Of a stretch of DNA of 17,872 nucleotides, positions 5,384 to 13,069 are shown in pieces. Within the stretch, counting starts at the first letter, position 1, and each line of letters starts with the position of its first letter. The notes beneath the pieces are model-generated. The model had not been told where the DNA came from, made no database searches, and saw nothing but the letters and a program-made list of their open reading frames with translations. The stretch spans positions 1 through 17,872 of the forward strand of contig DASYAE010000212.1 in assembly GCA_036501535.1 (NCBI GenBank), written 5' to 3'. The position numbers were made by a program, and so were the translations under genes. Source of the stretch: DASYAE01 sp036501535. Lineage in GTDB: Bacteria > Actinomycetota > Actinomycetes > Streptomycetales > Catenulisporaceae.

Positions 5384-6574
5384 TCAGTCCACCGTCACGT
5401 AGTTCGGGCCGGAATAGCTGCCGGAGGCGAGCTTCTGGCGCTGCATCAGCAGGTCGTTGAGCAGGGACGAGGCGCCGAACCGGAACAGGTCCGGGTCCAG
5501 CCACTCGGGGCCGCAGGTCTCGTTCACCAGCACCAGGTACTTGATCGCGTCCTTCGCGGTGCGGATGCCGCCCGCAGGCTTCATCCCTATCCGGCGCCCG
5601 CCCGCGGCCCGGAAGTCCCGCACCGCCTCGAGCATCACCAGCGTCACCGGCAGCGTCGCGGCCGGCGCGACCTTGCCGGTGGAGGTCTTGATGAAGTCCG
5701 CGCCGGCCAGCATCGCCAGCCAGCTCGCCCGGCGCACGTTGTCGTAGGCGGCCAGCTCGCCGGTCTCCAGGATCACCTTCAGGTGCGCCGGACCGCAGGC
5801 CTGCTTGACCGCGGCGATCTGCTCGAACACGGCGCCGTACCGCCCGGCCAGGAAGGCGCCCCGGTCGATCACCATGTCGATCTCGTCCGCGCCGGCCGCG
5901 ACCGCCATGCGCGTCTCGGCCAGCTTCACCTCGAGGCTGGAGCGGCCGGACGGGAACGCGGTCGCCACCGAGGCGACGTGGACGCCGCAGCCGGCCAGTT
6001 CGTGCTTCGCGATCGCGGCCATGTCCGGGTACACGCAGACCGCGGCGACCGGCGGGCAGCCCGGATCCGAGGGGTCCGGCCGGCGGGCCTTCGCGCACAG
6101 CGAGCGCACCTTGCCCGGCGTGTCCGCGCCTTCCAGCGTGGTCAGGTCGATCATCCGGATCGCCAGGTCCAGCGCGTAGGCCTTCGCGGTGGTCTTGATC
6201 GAGCGGGTGCCGAGGCGGGCGACGCGCGCTTCGAGGCCGACCTTGTCCACGCCCGGCAGGCCGTGCAGGAAGCCGCGCAGCGCCGACTCGTTGCCGACGG
6301 CCCCGTTCGGGAGCGGCCCCCCGCCCGCCGCGTGCGGAACGGGCCCGGTGAAGCCGGGCAGGGCCGCCGGGCCCGGCAGCGCCGATCCGGGCGGCACCGA
6401 TCCGGGCAGTGCCGACCCGGGCGGTGCCGATCCGGGCGGGGCTGATTCAGGCTGCGTCGATTCGGGCGGCGCGCCGGTTCCGGGCGGCCCGGACGCGCCG
6501 GGCCGCGCCGAGGGCGCCCGGCGCGGCTCCGCTGCGATTTCGGTCGATCCAGTCACGGCATCCACATTAACCAC
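5384..6574 (-). CDS. deoC: Deoxyribose-phosphate aldolase
   Basis: Class I aldolase splitting 2-deoxyribose 5-phosphate into glyceraldehyde 3-phosphate and acetaldehyde. The Schiff-base lysine is in FIKTSTGK (Lys296 from the chosen start), the proton-relay Asp in ADEIDMVIDRG, and the second lysine in GMKPAGGIRT. The C-terminus NDLLMQRQKLASGSYSGPNYVTVD contains the usual tail of actinomycete DeoC. The frame is open to 6631; I prefer the GTG at 6574 because AGAGG lies 9 bases upstream, giving 396 residues. GTGs at 6565 and 6556 are alternatives. The enzyme core starts around residue 92, so the protein is longer than usual; the extra N-terminus is Pro/Gly/Ser/Ala-rich and contains a 15-bp tandem repeat. 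First gene of a deoC-ALDH-ALDH-like unit, divergent from the PH-domain gene. Confidence 0.93.
   Translation of the reverse strand: MVNVDAVTGSTEIAAEPRRAPSARPGASGPPGTGAPPESTQPESAPPGSAPPGSALPGSVPPGSALPGPAALPGFTGPVPHAAGGGPLPNGAVGNESALRGFLHGLPGVDKVGLEARVARLGTRSIKTTAKAYALDLAIRMIDLTTLEGADTPGKVRSLCAKARRPDPSDPGCPPVAAVCVYPDMAAIAKHELAGCGVHVASVATAFPSGRSSLEVKLAETRMAVAAGADEIDMVIDRGAFLAGRYGAVFEQIAAVKQACGPAHLKVILETGELAAYDNVRRASWLAMLAGADFIKTSTGKVAPAATLPVTLVMLEAVRDFRAAGGRRIGMKPAGGIRTAKDAIKYLVLVNETCGPEWLDPDLFRFGASSLLNDLLMQRQKLASGSYSGPNYVTVD
6366..6470 (-). repeat. 15-bp tandem repeat, about six to seven copies, in the deoC N-terminus
   Basis: On the plus strand, units such as GCCGATCCGGGCGGC at 6381-6395 recur every 15 bases to 6470, with a more divergent unit at 6366-6380. 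In the deoC frame they encode Pro-Pro-Gly-Ser-Ala-type pentapeptides. The two units at 6441-6470 have drifted most. Confidence 0.8.
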
Positions 6575-6609
6575 GGCCTGCGACCTCTGCGCCAGCCCCG
6601 TTCGAAACC

Positions 6610-6618
6610 TGTGGATAA
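6610..6618. promoter_or_regulatory. DnaA-box-like 9-mer between deoC and the PH-domain gene
   Basis: TGTGGATAA is the exact complement of the classical DnaA box TTATCCACA. It is a single copy inside the 106-base divergent promoter region. Actinomycetes usually favour TTGTCCACA, so this may be a regulatory site or chance. Confidence 0.3.
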
Positions 6619-6666
6619 CTCCGGTGCACAAGACCCCGGCCTGTGGCTTCGCCCGAGGGCATGGGG

Positions 6667-6672
6667 CAGAAT
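6667..6672 (+). promoter_or_regulatory. Possible -10 hexamer for a leaderless PH-domain gene
   Basis: CAGAAT ends 8 bases before the GTG at 6681. There is no Shine-Dalgarno sequence in that gap. Transcription would start at or very near the start codon, as is common for actinobacterial leaderless mRNAs. Confidence 0.4.
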
Positions 6673-6680
6673 CTCCCTTC

Positions 6681-7484
6681 GTGACCCAGAGCCCCTCCGC
6701 CGAGCGATCCCCGACCGTCTACCGCGGCGGCTCCGCGCTCGCCTTCGGCGGCATCATCGCAGCCCTCTGCGTCGCCTCGGCGGTGGACCTCGTGGTCGAG
6801 GTGGGCACCGCCGACCTGGTCGGCGCGGCCGTGCTGCTGCTGGTCGCGGGCATCGCGGTGATCTTCGGACCCTATCCCGCCGCCTTCTCCGGCGAGGACG
6901 GCCTGCGGATCCGCAACCCGTTCCGGGCGATCGAGCTGCCCTGGCCGACGATCACCGACGTCAAGACCGGCCTGTCCTTCGTCGTCTTCGCCGGGCAGCG
7001 CAAGTACACGGTCTATGCCATCCCGGTCTCGCTGCGGGACATGCGCAAGGCGGACAAACAGCGTTACCGCGCGGCGTCCAGGAGGCAGCGCGAGGCGACC
7101 CGCGCCGCCTCGGGCCGTGGCGGCGGCGCGTTCGGCTCGGGGACGTCGGGCGGCGGCGCAGGCGGCGACGGACCCGAACAGGGTCTGTACCATGACCAGG
7201 CCGTATTGGAGATCAACGGGCGCCGCGAGACCTATGCCTCGCGGCTCAAGCGGGAGGAGATCGCCCGCGCCCACGGGTTCACCCCCGCCGGCAAGAGGAT
7301 CGACAAGAACGCCGACACCGCCGACAAGGCTGCCGACGCGACCGCGCAGGCCGCCGGCACTACGGATCCGGAGACCGCGACGACCGCACCGGACACGGCC
7401 GTGACCGTGAAATGGTCGGTCGTGCCGCTCGCCCTGATCGCCGTGCCGGTGCTGTTGATCATCATCGCGGCCATCGCGAAGTAG
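6681..7484 (+). CDS. Membrane protein with bacterial PH-like domain
   Basis: 267 residues from the GTG at 6681. The longer open frame upstream is only the antisense of deoC, so it was not used. Two N-terminal membrane helices (about 19-40 and 46-63) are followed by a compact beta-rich stretch (about 68-120: DGLRIRNPFRAIELPWPTI, VKTGLSFVVFAG) that matches small bacterial PH domains of the bPH_6 type. A long basic and then Gly/Ser-rich linker follows (about 121-168), then a conserved-looking YHDQAVLEINGRRETYASRL-like segment near 170-190. An Ala/Thr/Asp-rich spacer (about 206-242) leads to a final membrane helix (about 245-265). A PH-domain membrane protein next to deoC is, as I recall, also found in Streptomyces. 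Role unknown; such domains mostly act as protein or lipid contact modules. Confidence 0.8.
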   Translation: MTQSPSAERSPTVYRGGSALAFGGIIAALCVASAVDLVVEVGTADLVGAAVLLLVAGIAVIFGPYPAAFSGEDGLRIRNPFRAIELPWPTITDVKTGLSFVVFAGQRKYTVYAIPVSLRDMRKADKQRYRAASRRQREATRAASGRGGGAFGSGTSGGGAGGDGPEQGLYHDQAVLEINGRRETYASRLKREEIARAHGFTPAGKRIDKNADTADKAADATAQAAGTTDPETATTAPDTAVTVKWSVVPLALIAVPVLLIIIAAIAK

Positions 7485-7526
7485 CCGATCCGCGCAGCCT
7501 GCGGGCCGTCAGCCGCAAGCCGTCAG

Positions 7527-9188
7527 TCAGTCGGCTGCGTCGAACCGCGCCTGCAGGTCGGTCTTGATCCCCGCGAGCAGCCGAGCCGCCTCCTGCGCGG
7601 AGTCCTCGGTGACCACCTCCAGGTAGCACTTGAGCTTCGGCTCGGTGCCGGACGGACGGATGACCACGCGCGCGCCGCCGTCGAGCACAAGGCGTAGTCC
7701 GTCGGTCGGCGGCAGCCCGTCCGCGCCCTGCTCCAGGTCGTCGATCCAGGTGACCGTGAAATCGCCGAGTCGCTCGAGCGGAGTAGCCCGCAGCGAGGCC
7801 ATCATTCGAGGGATGGCCGCCAGGTCGTTCACTCGTACGGACAGTTGGTCGGTCGCGTGCCGGCCATAGCGCGCGGCGATCCGCTCCAGCTGCTCGCCGA
7901 GGTCGCTCCCGGCCGCCTTCATCGCCGCGGCCAGTTCGGCCACCAGCAGGGCCGCGGTGATCCCGTCCTTGTCCCGCACGCCGCCCGGATCGACGCAGTA
8001 CCCGAGCGCCTCCTCGTAGCCGAACACCAGGCCCGGGACCTTCGACAGCCACTTGAAGCCGGTCAGCGTCTCCTGATACGCGATGCCGTGCGCCGCCGCG
8101 ATCTTCCCGAGCAGGCTGGAGGACACGATGGTGGTGGAGAACACGCCCTCTGCGCCCGCCCCGCCCGCCGCGCCGCGCTCGGCGAGATAGGCGCCCAGTA
8201 GCGCGCCGACCTCGTCGCCGCGCAGCATCCGCCAGGCGCCGCCGGGCCCGATCGGGGCGGCGGCCGCGCACCGGTCCGCGTCCGGGTCGTTCGCGATCAC
8301 CAGGTCGGCGCCGGTCTTCTCGGCCAGCGCCAGCGCCAGGTCGATCGCGCCCGGCTCCTCGGGGTTGGGGAACGCCACGGTGCTGAACGCCGGATCGGGG
8401 TCCTGCTGCTCGGGGACCGGGACCGGCGCGCCGAACCCGGCCCGCTCGAAGGCCGTCGCCAGCACCGCGCCGCCGACGCCGTGCAGCGCCGTCGAGACCA
8501 TGTTCAGCGCCCGCGGGCCGTTCGGGTCGAGCGCGTGCACGGCGCGTTCGACGTACGCCCCGACCACCGAGTCGTCCAGCGTCTGCCACTCCTCGCCGCG
8601 CGGGACCTCGCTCAACCGGCCCACCTCGGCGATCCGCGCGGCGATCTCGGCGTCGGCCGGAGGGGTGATCTGTGATCCGTCGCCCAGATAGACCTTGTAG
8701 CCGTTGTCGCGCGGCGGATTGTGACTCGCCGTCACCATCACCCCGGCGCACGCGCCAAGTTCCCGGATCGCGAACGCCAGCACCGGCGTGGGCAGCGGAT
8801 GCGGCAGGACCATCGCGCTCAGCCCGGCGCCGGTCATCACCTCGGCGGTGTCCCGGGCGAACACGTCGGAGTTCTTCCGCGCGTCGTAGCCGATGACCAC
8901 CGCTTCACCCGCGTGGCCGGTGTCCTTCAGGTATTGAGCGAGACCGGCCGCCGCACGGATGACGACCACCCGGTTCATCCGATTGGGGCCCGCGCCGAGT
9001 TCGCCGCGCAGTCCCGCGGTGCCGAACTGGAGCGTGCCGTCGAACCGGTCCGCCAGGTCGGCCCACGATTTCTCCGCGGCGCCGTCGGCGTTTGAGCAGT
9101 GCTCGAGCAGATCGTGCAGTTCCGTGCGGGTCTCCGGGTCGGGGTCCTCTTCCAGCCAGGCGCGGGCGTCGGCGAGCAGGCTTTCCAC
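7527..9188 (-). CDS. Phosphosugar mutase of the PGM2 type, probable phosphopentomutase
   Basis: An alpha-D-phosphohexomutase of 553 residues. The frame opens at 9248, but the GTG at 9188 has GAGAGGA six bases upstream, avoids overlap with the previous gene, and matches the family N-terminus (LLADARAWLEEDPDPETR). Signature parts: FGTAGLRGELGAGPNRMNR at the start of domain 1, phosphoserine Ser155 in TASHNP, the metal loop DPDADR (Asp301, 303, 305), the sugar-specificity loop GYEEALGY (about 390-397) and phosphate-binding RPSGTEPK (511-518). Actinomycete copies are usually annotated phosphomannomutase. The NGYKVY after TASHNP and the setting beside PNP and DeoC make conversion of (deoxy)ribose 1-phosphate to the 5-phosphate the better guess, as for human PGM2; glucose or mannose phosphates are not excluded. 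Third gene of the MFS-PNP-mutase unit, 28 bases after PNP. Confidence 0.9.
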   Translation of the reverse strand: MESLLADARAWLEEDPDPETRTELHDLLEHCSNADGAAEKSWADLADRFDGTLQFGTAGLRGELGAGPNRMNRVVVIRAAAGLAQYLKDTGHAGEAVVIGYDARKNSDVFARDTAEVMTGAGLSAMVLPHPLPTPVLAFAIRELGACAGVMVTASHNPPRDNGYKVYLGDGSQITPPADAEIAARIAEVGRLSEVPRGEEWQTLDDSVVGAYVERAVHALDPNGPRALNMVSTALHGVGGAVLATAFERAGFGAPVPVPEQQDPDPAFSTVAFPNPEEPGAIDLALALAEKTGADLVIANDPDADRCAAAAPIGPGGAWRMLRGDEVGALLGAYLAERGAAGGAGAEGVFSTTIVSSSLLGKIAAAHGIAYQETLTGFKWLSKVPGLVFGYEEALGYCVDPGGVRDKDGITAALLVAELAAAMKAAGSDLGEQLERIAARYGRHATDQLSVRVNDLAAIPRMMASLRATPLERLGDFTVTWIDDLEQGADGLPPTDGLRLVLDGGARVVIRPSGTEPKLKCYLEVVTEDSAQEAARLLAGIKTDLQARFDAAD

Positions 9189-9216
9189 CGGGTGTCCTCT
9201 CAGCGTTTCAGAAGGC

Positions 9217-10041
9217 TCAAATGCGGCTGATACGGCCGAGCACATCACGTAGCAGGGCGCCGATACGCGCAGCCGACGCGTTACCGGTGTCGATGACCTC
9301 CTGAGCGTCGAGCGGCTTGCCGGACATCCCCGCGGCCATGTTCGTCACCAGCGAGATGCCGAGCACCTCCGCGCCCGCCTCGCGCACCGCGATCGCCTCG
9401 AGCGCCGTGGACATCCCGACCAGGTCCGCGCCGAGCGTGCGCACCATGCGGATCTCGGCCGGGGTCTCGTAGTGCGGACCGGGCAGCTGGACGTACACGC
9501 CCTCGGCGAGCGACGGCTCGACCTGCTTGCACAGCGCGCGCAGCCGCGCCGAGTAAAGGTCCGTCAGATCGACGAAGCGCGCGCCGACCAGCGGAGACGT
9601 CGCGGTCATGTTGAGGTGGTCGGAGATCAGGACCGGCTGGCCGACCGAGTATCCGGCGTTCACCCCGCCGCAGCCGTTGGTCAGCACGACCGTCGAGCAG
9701 CCGGCGGCCACGGCCGACCGCACCCCGTGCACGACCTGCGCGACGCCGTGGCCCTCGTAGAGGTGCGTGCGCCCGAGGAAGACCACGGCCAGTTTGCCCG
9801 ATCCTTCCAGGCGGACCGCGCGTACCCGCCCTGCGTGCCCGAGCGCGGTGGGCATCGCGAAGCCGGGCAGGCCGGTGACGGGGAACTCCTGCTCGGCCGC
9901 GCCGAGCGCGTCCGCCGCGGCCACCCAGCCGGAGCCCAGCACCAGGGCCACCTCCGGCGCCGCGCCGAGCCGGTCGGTCAGCGCCTTCGCCGCGTCCTGG
10001 GCTGCTGTGTAGGGATCTGATTCGCTTCTTAGGTCGCTCAC
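9217..10041 (-). CDS. Purine-nucleoside phosphorylase (trimeric class)
   Basis: A 274-residue family 2 PNP, splitting purine (deoxy)nucleosides with phosphate into base and (deoxy)ribose 1-phosphate. Motifs run in order: phosphate-binding LVLGSGW (33-39), GRTHLYEGH (90-98), LTNGCGGVN (120-128), LISDHLNMT (138-146), PGPHYETPAEIRM (187-199), VGMST (208-212) and VTNMAAG (232-238). Glu192, Met210 and Asn234 match the base- and sugar-contacting Glu201, Met219 and Asn243 of human PNP. The Asn in VTNMAAG points to a 6-oxopurine (guanine/hypoxanthine) preference. Its GTG start overlaps the transporter stop as GTGA. A TATCTT hexamer 7 bases before the GTG would also allow a separate leaderless transcript. 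The gene supplies sugar 1-phosphate to the mutase that follows. Confidence 0.94.
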   Translation of the reverse strand: MSDLRSESDPYTAAQDAAKALTDRLGAAPEVALVLGSGWVAAADALGAAEQEFPVTGLPGFAMPTALGHAGRVRAVRLEGSGKLAVVFLGRTHLYEGHGVAQVVHGVRSAVAAGCSTVVLTNGCGGVNAGYSVGQPVLISDHLNMTATSPLVGARFVDLTDLYSARLRALCKQVEPSLAEGVYVQLPGPHYETPAEIRMVRTLGADLVGMSTALEAIAVREAGAEVLGISLVTNMAAGMSGKPLDAQEVIDTGNASAARIGALLRDVLGRISRI

Positions 10042-11462
10042 GCCTCAGAAGATATAGCGACCGGCTCGGCGGCGCCCGTCGCACCGTCGCTCACGCCGCC
10101 CACGTATTTATCGCCCGCAGCGTTATCGTCCGCAGCCGCATACACCGCGTCACTTGTCGCATCACTTGTCGTGCCGTCCGCAGTTGCGCGCGCCGCAGTC
10201 TCCTCGCGTTCCGCGAGTACCCACGCCGGCACGTCGGACGAGCGTCGGCTGCGGATGTCCCGCGGCAGCGATGCGATCAGCGACACCCCGACGATGAGCA
10301 CGACCGCGCCGTACTGTGTCGCCGAGATACCGACGGAGCCCGCGATAGGCCCGGCCAGCAGCGCGCCGGCCGGCATCGCCACCACCGAGCCGAGCACGTC
10401 GTAGGCGGAGACCCGGGCCAGCTTGTCCGGCGGGATGTGCCGGGCCATCGCCAGGTTCCACTGGACCATCATCATCTCCAGCAGGACCCCGCCGAGCAGC
10501 GTCCCGGCACAGATCAGCCACAGCGGCCAGAGCATCGCCAGGCCCAGCGAGGGCAGCGCGATCGCCGCGCCGGAGGCCGAGACGAACAGCATCGGCCGCC
10601 TCGGCTTGAACCGCAGCGCGATCACGCCGCCGGCGATCAGGCCGATCGACTCGGAGGACAGGATCGCGCCCCAGGCCGCCGGGCCGCCCAGATGCGCCTT
10701 GGCCACCGCCGGCCCGAGCACGCTGAACGAGCCGTACCAGGCCATCAGTACGAGCCCGTATTCGCACACGATGCCCCACAGCCAGGTGTGCGACTTGAAC
10801 TCCTGCCAGCCTTCGCGCAGCTCGCCGAAGAAGCGCGGGGCCTGCTCGCGCGCGTTCGCGGCGGCCCGGATCAGCAGGTTCGGCGGGACCGCGGCGAGCA
10901 TGCCGCAGGCGTCGGCGAACAGCGCCCAGCCCGGGCCGACCGCGGCGACGGTGATGCCGCCGATCGCCGCGCCGCCCATCGTCGCGCCGTTCTGGACGAG
11001 GCGGCTGATCGCGTTCGCCTGCTGCAGATCGGCGTCCGGCACCAGCCGGGGCAGCAGCGCCTGCGAGGCCGGGTAGAAGATCGCGACCGCGGTCCCGGTC
11101 CCGGCCTCGAGCAGCAGCATCTCCCAGATCCGGGCGTGGTGGGTCAGCACCAGCAGCCCCAGCGTGCCCTCGCACAGCGCCACCATCAGGTTGGCGGCGG
11201 CCACGATGTACTGCGGCTTGATCCGGTCCGCGACCACGCCGGCGATCGGTGCGAACACGAGAGTCGGCGCTATCTGCGCGGCGAGGACGTAGGACAGGTC
11301 GGCTGTGGACCCGGTCAGCGCGAGCACCGCGAAGGACACGCCCACGACGGAGATCTGAAACGCCGACGGCGCAAGGAAGCGGTCGATCAGCAGCAGCCGG
11401 AAGTCGCGATACCTAAACACGCCGGCAGGCCTAAGGCGGCGGACGGATACTGACGGCGACAT
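10038..11462 (-). CDS. MFS transporter (MFS_3/EntS-like)
   Basis: A 474-residue major facilitator protein. The frame opens at 11597, but the ATG at 11462 has GGGAG about 10 bases upstream and gives the usual short basic N-terminus before the first helix. Ten to twelve hydrophobic segments follow, with a GVVADRIKPQ loop between helices 2 and 3 matching the family motif A. The start VFRYRDFRLLLIDRFLAPSA is typical of the MFS_3 group (enterobactin exporter EntS, macrolide efflux). The last 50 or so residues are a hydrophilic tail rich in Ala, Asp, Thr and Gly. Its stop overlaps the PNP start by 4 bases (GTGA), so translation is coupled. This hints at nucleoside or base transport, but the subfamily mostly exports small molecules, so the substrate is open. 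Confidence 0.88.
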   Translation of the reverse strand: MSPSVSVRRLRPAGVFRYRDFRLLLIDRFLAPSAFQISVVGVSFAVLALTGSTADLSYVLAAQIAPTLVFAPIAGVVADRIKPQYIVAAANLMVALCEGTLGLLVLTHHARIWEMLLLEAGTGTAVAIFYPASQALLPRLVPDADLQQANAISRLVQNGATMGGAAIGGITVAAVGPGWALFADACGMLAAVPPNLLIRAAANAREQAPRFFGELREGWQEFKSHTWLWGIVCEYGLVLMAWYGSFSVLGPAVAKAHLGGPAAWGAILSSESIGLIAGGVIALRFKPRRPMLFVSASGAAIALPSLGLAMLWPLWLICAGTLLGGVLLEMMMVQWNLAMARHIPPDKLARVSAYDVLGSVVAMPAGALLAGPIAGSVGISATQYGAVVLIVGVSLIASLPRDIRSRRSSDVPAWVLAEREETAARATADGTTSDATSDAVYAAADDNAAGDKYVGGVSDGATGAAEPVAISSEA

Positions 11463-11640
11463 CGGCGTAATGCTCCCTGGGCCCAAGCGGACCTTTCGAC
11501 GGTATCCGAGGCACAGGCGGCGATGCCACTTAGTTTCGAGCGTGCACGGGCCGACACGCAACGTTGTCGGTGCTCCATCACGCTGCGCGGGCTGCATATC
11601 GCAGCGGCCCGCCGCGCACGATCTGCCCTGCGTGCGGCTT

Positions 11641-11646
11641 TAGACT
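11641..11646 (+). promoter_or_regulatory. -10 hexamer of a leaderless promoter for the LpdA-like gene
   Basis: TAGACT matches TANNNT and ends 6 bases before the GTG at 11653; there is no ribosome-binding site between them. Transcription should begin at or next to the start codon. The -35 region is not recognisable. Confidence 0.65.
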
Positions 11647-11652
11647 TGATTC

Positions 11653-13038
11653 GTGACACGGATAGCGATCATCGGTGGGGGTCCCGGCGGCTATGAGGCG
11701 GCGTTGGTCGCCGCCCGGCTCGGAGCGCAGGTGACTGTCATCGAGCGCGCCGGAATAGGCGGCGCCGCGGTGCTCACCGACTGCGTGCCGTCCAAGACCT
11801 TGATCGCCACCGCCGACGTGATGACGACGCTGGAAGGCGCCGGCGAACTCGGCGTTCGCAGCGACGGGGGAGTGGCCGGCGTCGATCTAGCGCGCGTCAA
11901 CGCCCGGGTGAAGATGCTGGCCGCCAAGCAGTCCGACGATATCGCCGAAGGCTTGATCAAGGGCGGCGTCGCCGTACTGTCCGGCTCGGGCCGGCTCGTG
12001 GACGGCGGCACGGTGGTCGAGGTCACACTGGCCGACGGCGGCGGCATCGAGCGCGTCCCTGCCGACGCCGTGATCATCGCGACCGGAGCGCGTCCGCGCG
12101 AGCTGGTCACCGCGGTGCCCGACGGCGAGCGGATCCTGACCTGGACTCAGCTCTACGACCTCGACGAGCTGCCCGAGGAGCTGATCGTGGTCGGCTCCGG
12201 GGTGACCGGCGCCGAGTTCGCCGGGGCGTACCAGGCGCTCGGCTCGCAGGTGACTTTGGTCTCATCGCGGGACCGGGTGCTGCCGGGCGAGGACCAGGAC
12301 GCGGCCGAAGTCCTTGAAGACGTATTCCGCCGGCGCGGCATGAAGGTGCTCAGTCGCTCGCGCGCGGCCTCCGCGGTGCGTATGGGCGACCGGGTGTCTG
12401 TTGAACTCGAAGACGGCCGGACCGTCGAGGGTACGCACTGCCTCATGGCCGTCGGCTCGCTGCCTAACACCGAACAGCTCGGTTTGTCCGAGGCCGGCGT
12501 CGAGGTCAACCGATCCGGCCACATCGTCGTGGACCGCGTCTCGCGCACCACCACGGCCGGGGTGTACGCCGCCGGGGACTGCACCGGCCTGCTGCCGTTG
12601 GCCTCGGTCGCCGCGATGCAGGGCCGGATCGCGGTCTACCACGCGCTCGGCGAGGCGGTCTGGCCGATCAACCTCAAGCGGGTCTGCGCGAACATCTTCA
12701 CCGCGCCCGAGATCGCCACCGTCGGCCGCACCACGTTCAACGCGGAGAACGACGATCCGCGCTTCGACGTGGTCAAGCTGCCCCTGGACACCAATCCGCG
12801 GGCCAAGATGCTCGGCTTCCACGACGGCTTCGTGAAGCTGTTCGCCCGGCCCGGCTCGGGCACGGTGCTCGGCGGCGTGGTGGTCTCGCCGCGCGCCAGC
12901 GAGCTGATCCACCCGGTCACCATGGCCGTCGACCTGCATCTGACGGTCGATCAGGTGGCGTCCGTGTTCACCGTGTACCCGTCGCTGTCCGGCTCGGTCG
13001 CCGAGGCCGCGCGGCGGCTGCACCGCGAGGAGGACTGA
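11653..13038 (+). CDS. LpdA-like NAD(P)H-quinone dehydrogenase (flavoprotein disulfide reductase family)
   Basis: A 461-residue two-dinucleotide-fold flavoprotein. FAD binding: IIGGGPGGYEAA (6-17) and TTAGVYAAGDCTG (300-312). NAD(P)H binding: VVGSGVTGAEFA (179-190). The C-terminal dimerisation domain is complete. Where dihydrolipoamide dehydrogenase has two redox cysteines (CxxxxC), this protein reads AAVLTDCVPSK, with only Cys44. The C-terminal His-Glu pair is also missing: VYPSLSGSV (441-449) has Tyr instead of His. The same changes are, as I know the family, seen in Mycobacterium tuberculosis LpdA (Rv3303c), which reduces quinones rather than lipoamide. NAD(P)H:quinone reduction is therefore the best assignment. 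It is divergent from the MFS gene and convergent with the protease gene, with only 31 bases between stops. Confidence 0.9.
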   Translation: MTRIAIIGGGPGGYEAALVAARLGAQVTVIERAGIGGAAVLTDCVPSKTLIATADVMTTLEGAGELGVRSDGGVAGVDLARVNARVKMLAAKQSDDIAEGLIKGGVAVLSGSGRLVDGGTVVEVTLADGGGIERVPADAVIIATGARPRELVTAVPDGERILTWTQLYDLDELPEELIVVGSGVTGAEFAGAYQALGSQVTLVSSRDRVLPGEDQDAAEVLEDVFRRRGMKVLSRSRAASAVRMGDRVSVELEDGRTVEGTHCLMAVGSLPNTEQLGLSEAGVEVNRSGHIVVDRVSRTTTAGVYAAGDCTGLLPLASVAAMQGRIAVYHALGEAVWPINLKRVCANIFTAPEIATVGRTTFNAENDDPRFDVVKLPLDTNPRAKMLGFHDGFVKLFARPGSGTVLGGVVVSPRASELIHPVTMAVDLHLTVDQVASVFTVYPSLSGSVAEAARRLHREED

Positions 13039-13069
13039 CCCGCGCACGGCGCAACTCGGCTCGGCAGGC

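Noticed and set aside
5384..6098. Fusion of the ALDH with an upstream segment (frame open to 6098)
   Set aside because: That upstream segment lies over deoC in another frame and has Arg/Gly-rich noise; deoC motifs define the true frame there.
5277..6470. CRISPR-like or satellite array from the 15-bp repeats
   Set aside because: The units are contiguous without spacers, keep the reading frame, and lie inside two enzyme genes.
5277..6574. Bacterial microcompartment targeting peptides on DeoC and ALDH
   Set aside because: The extensions are Lys/Thr and Pro/Gly repeats, not amphipathic helices, and no shell protein gene is in the window.
7485..7526. Terminator between the convergent PH-domain and mutase genes
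   Set aside because: Only a 5-bp stem (TGCGG/CCGCA) and short GTCAG repeats are visible; not enough to call.
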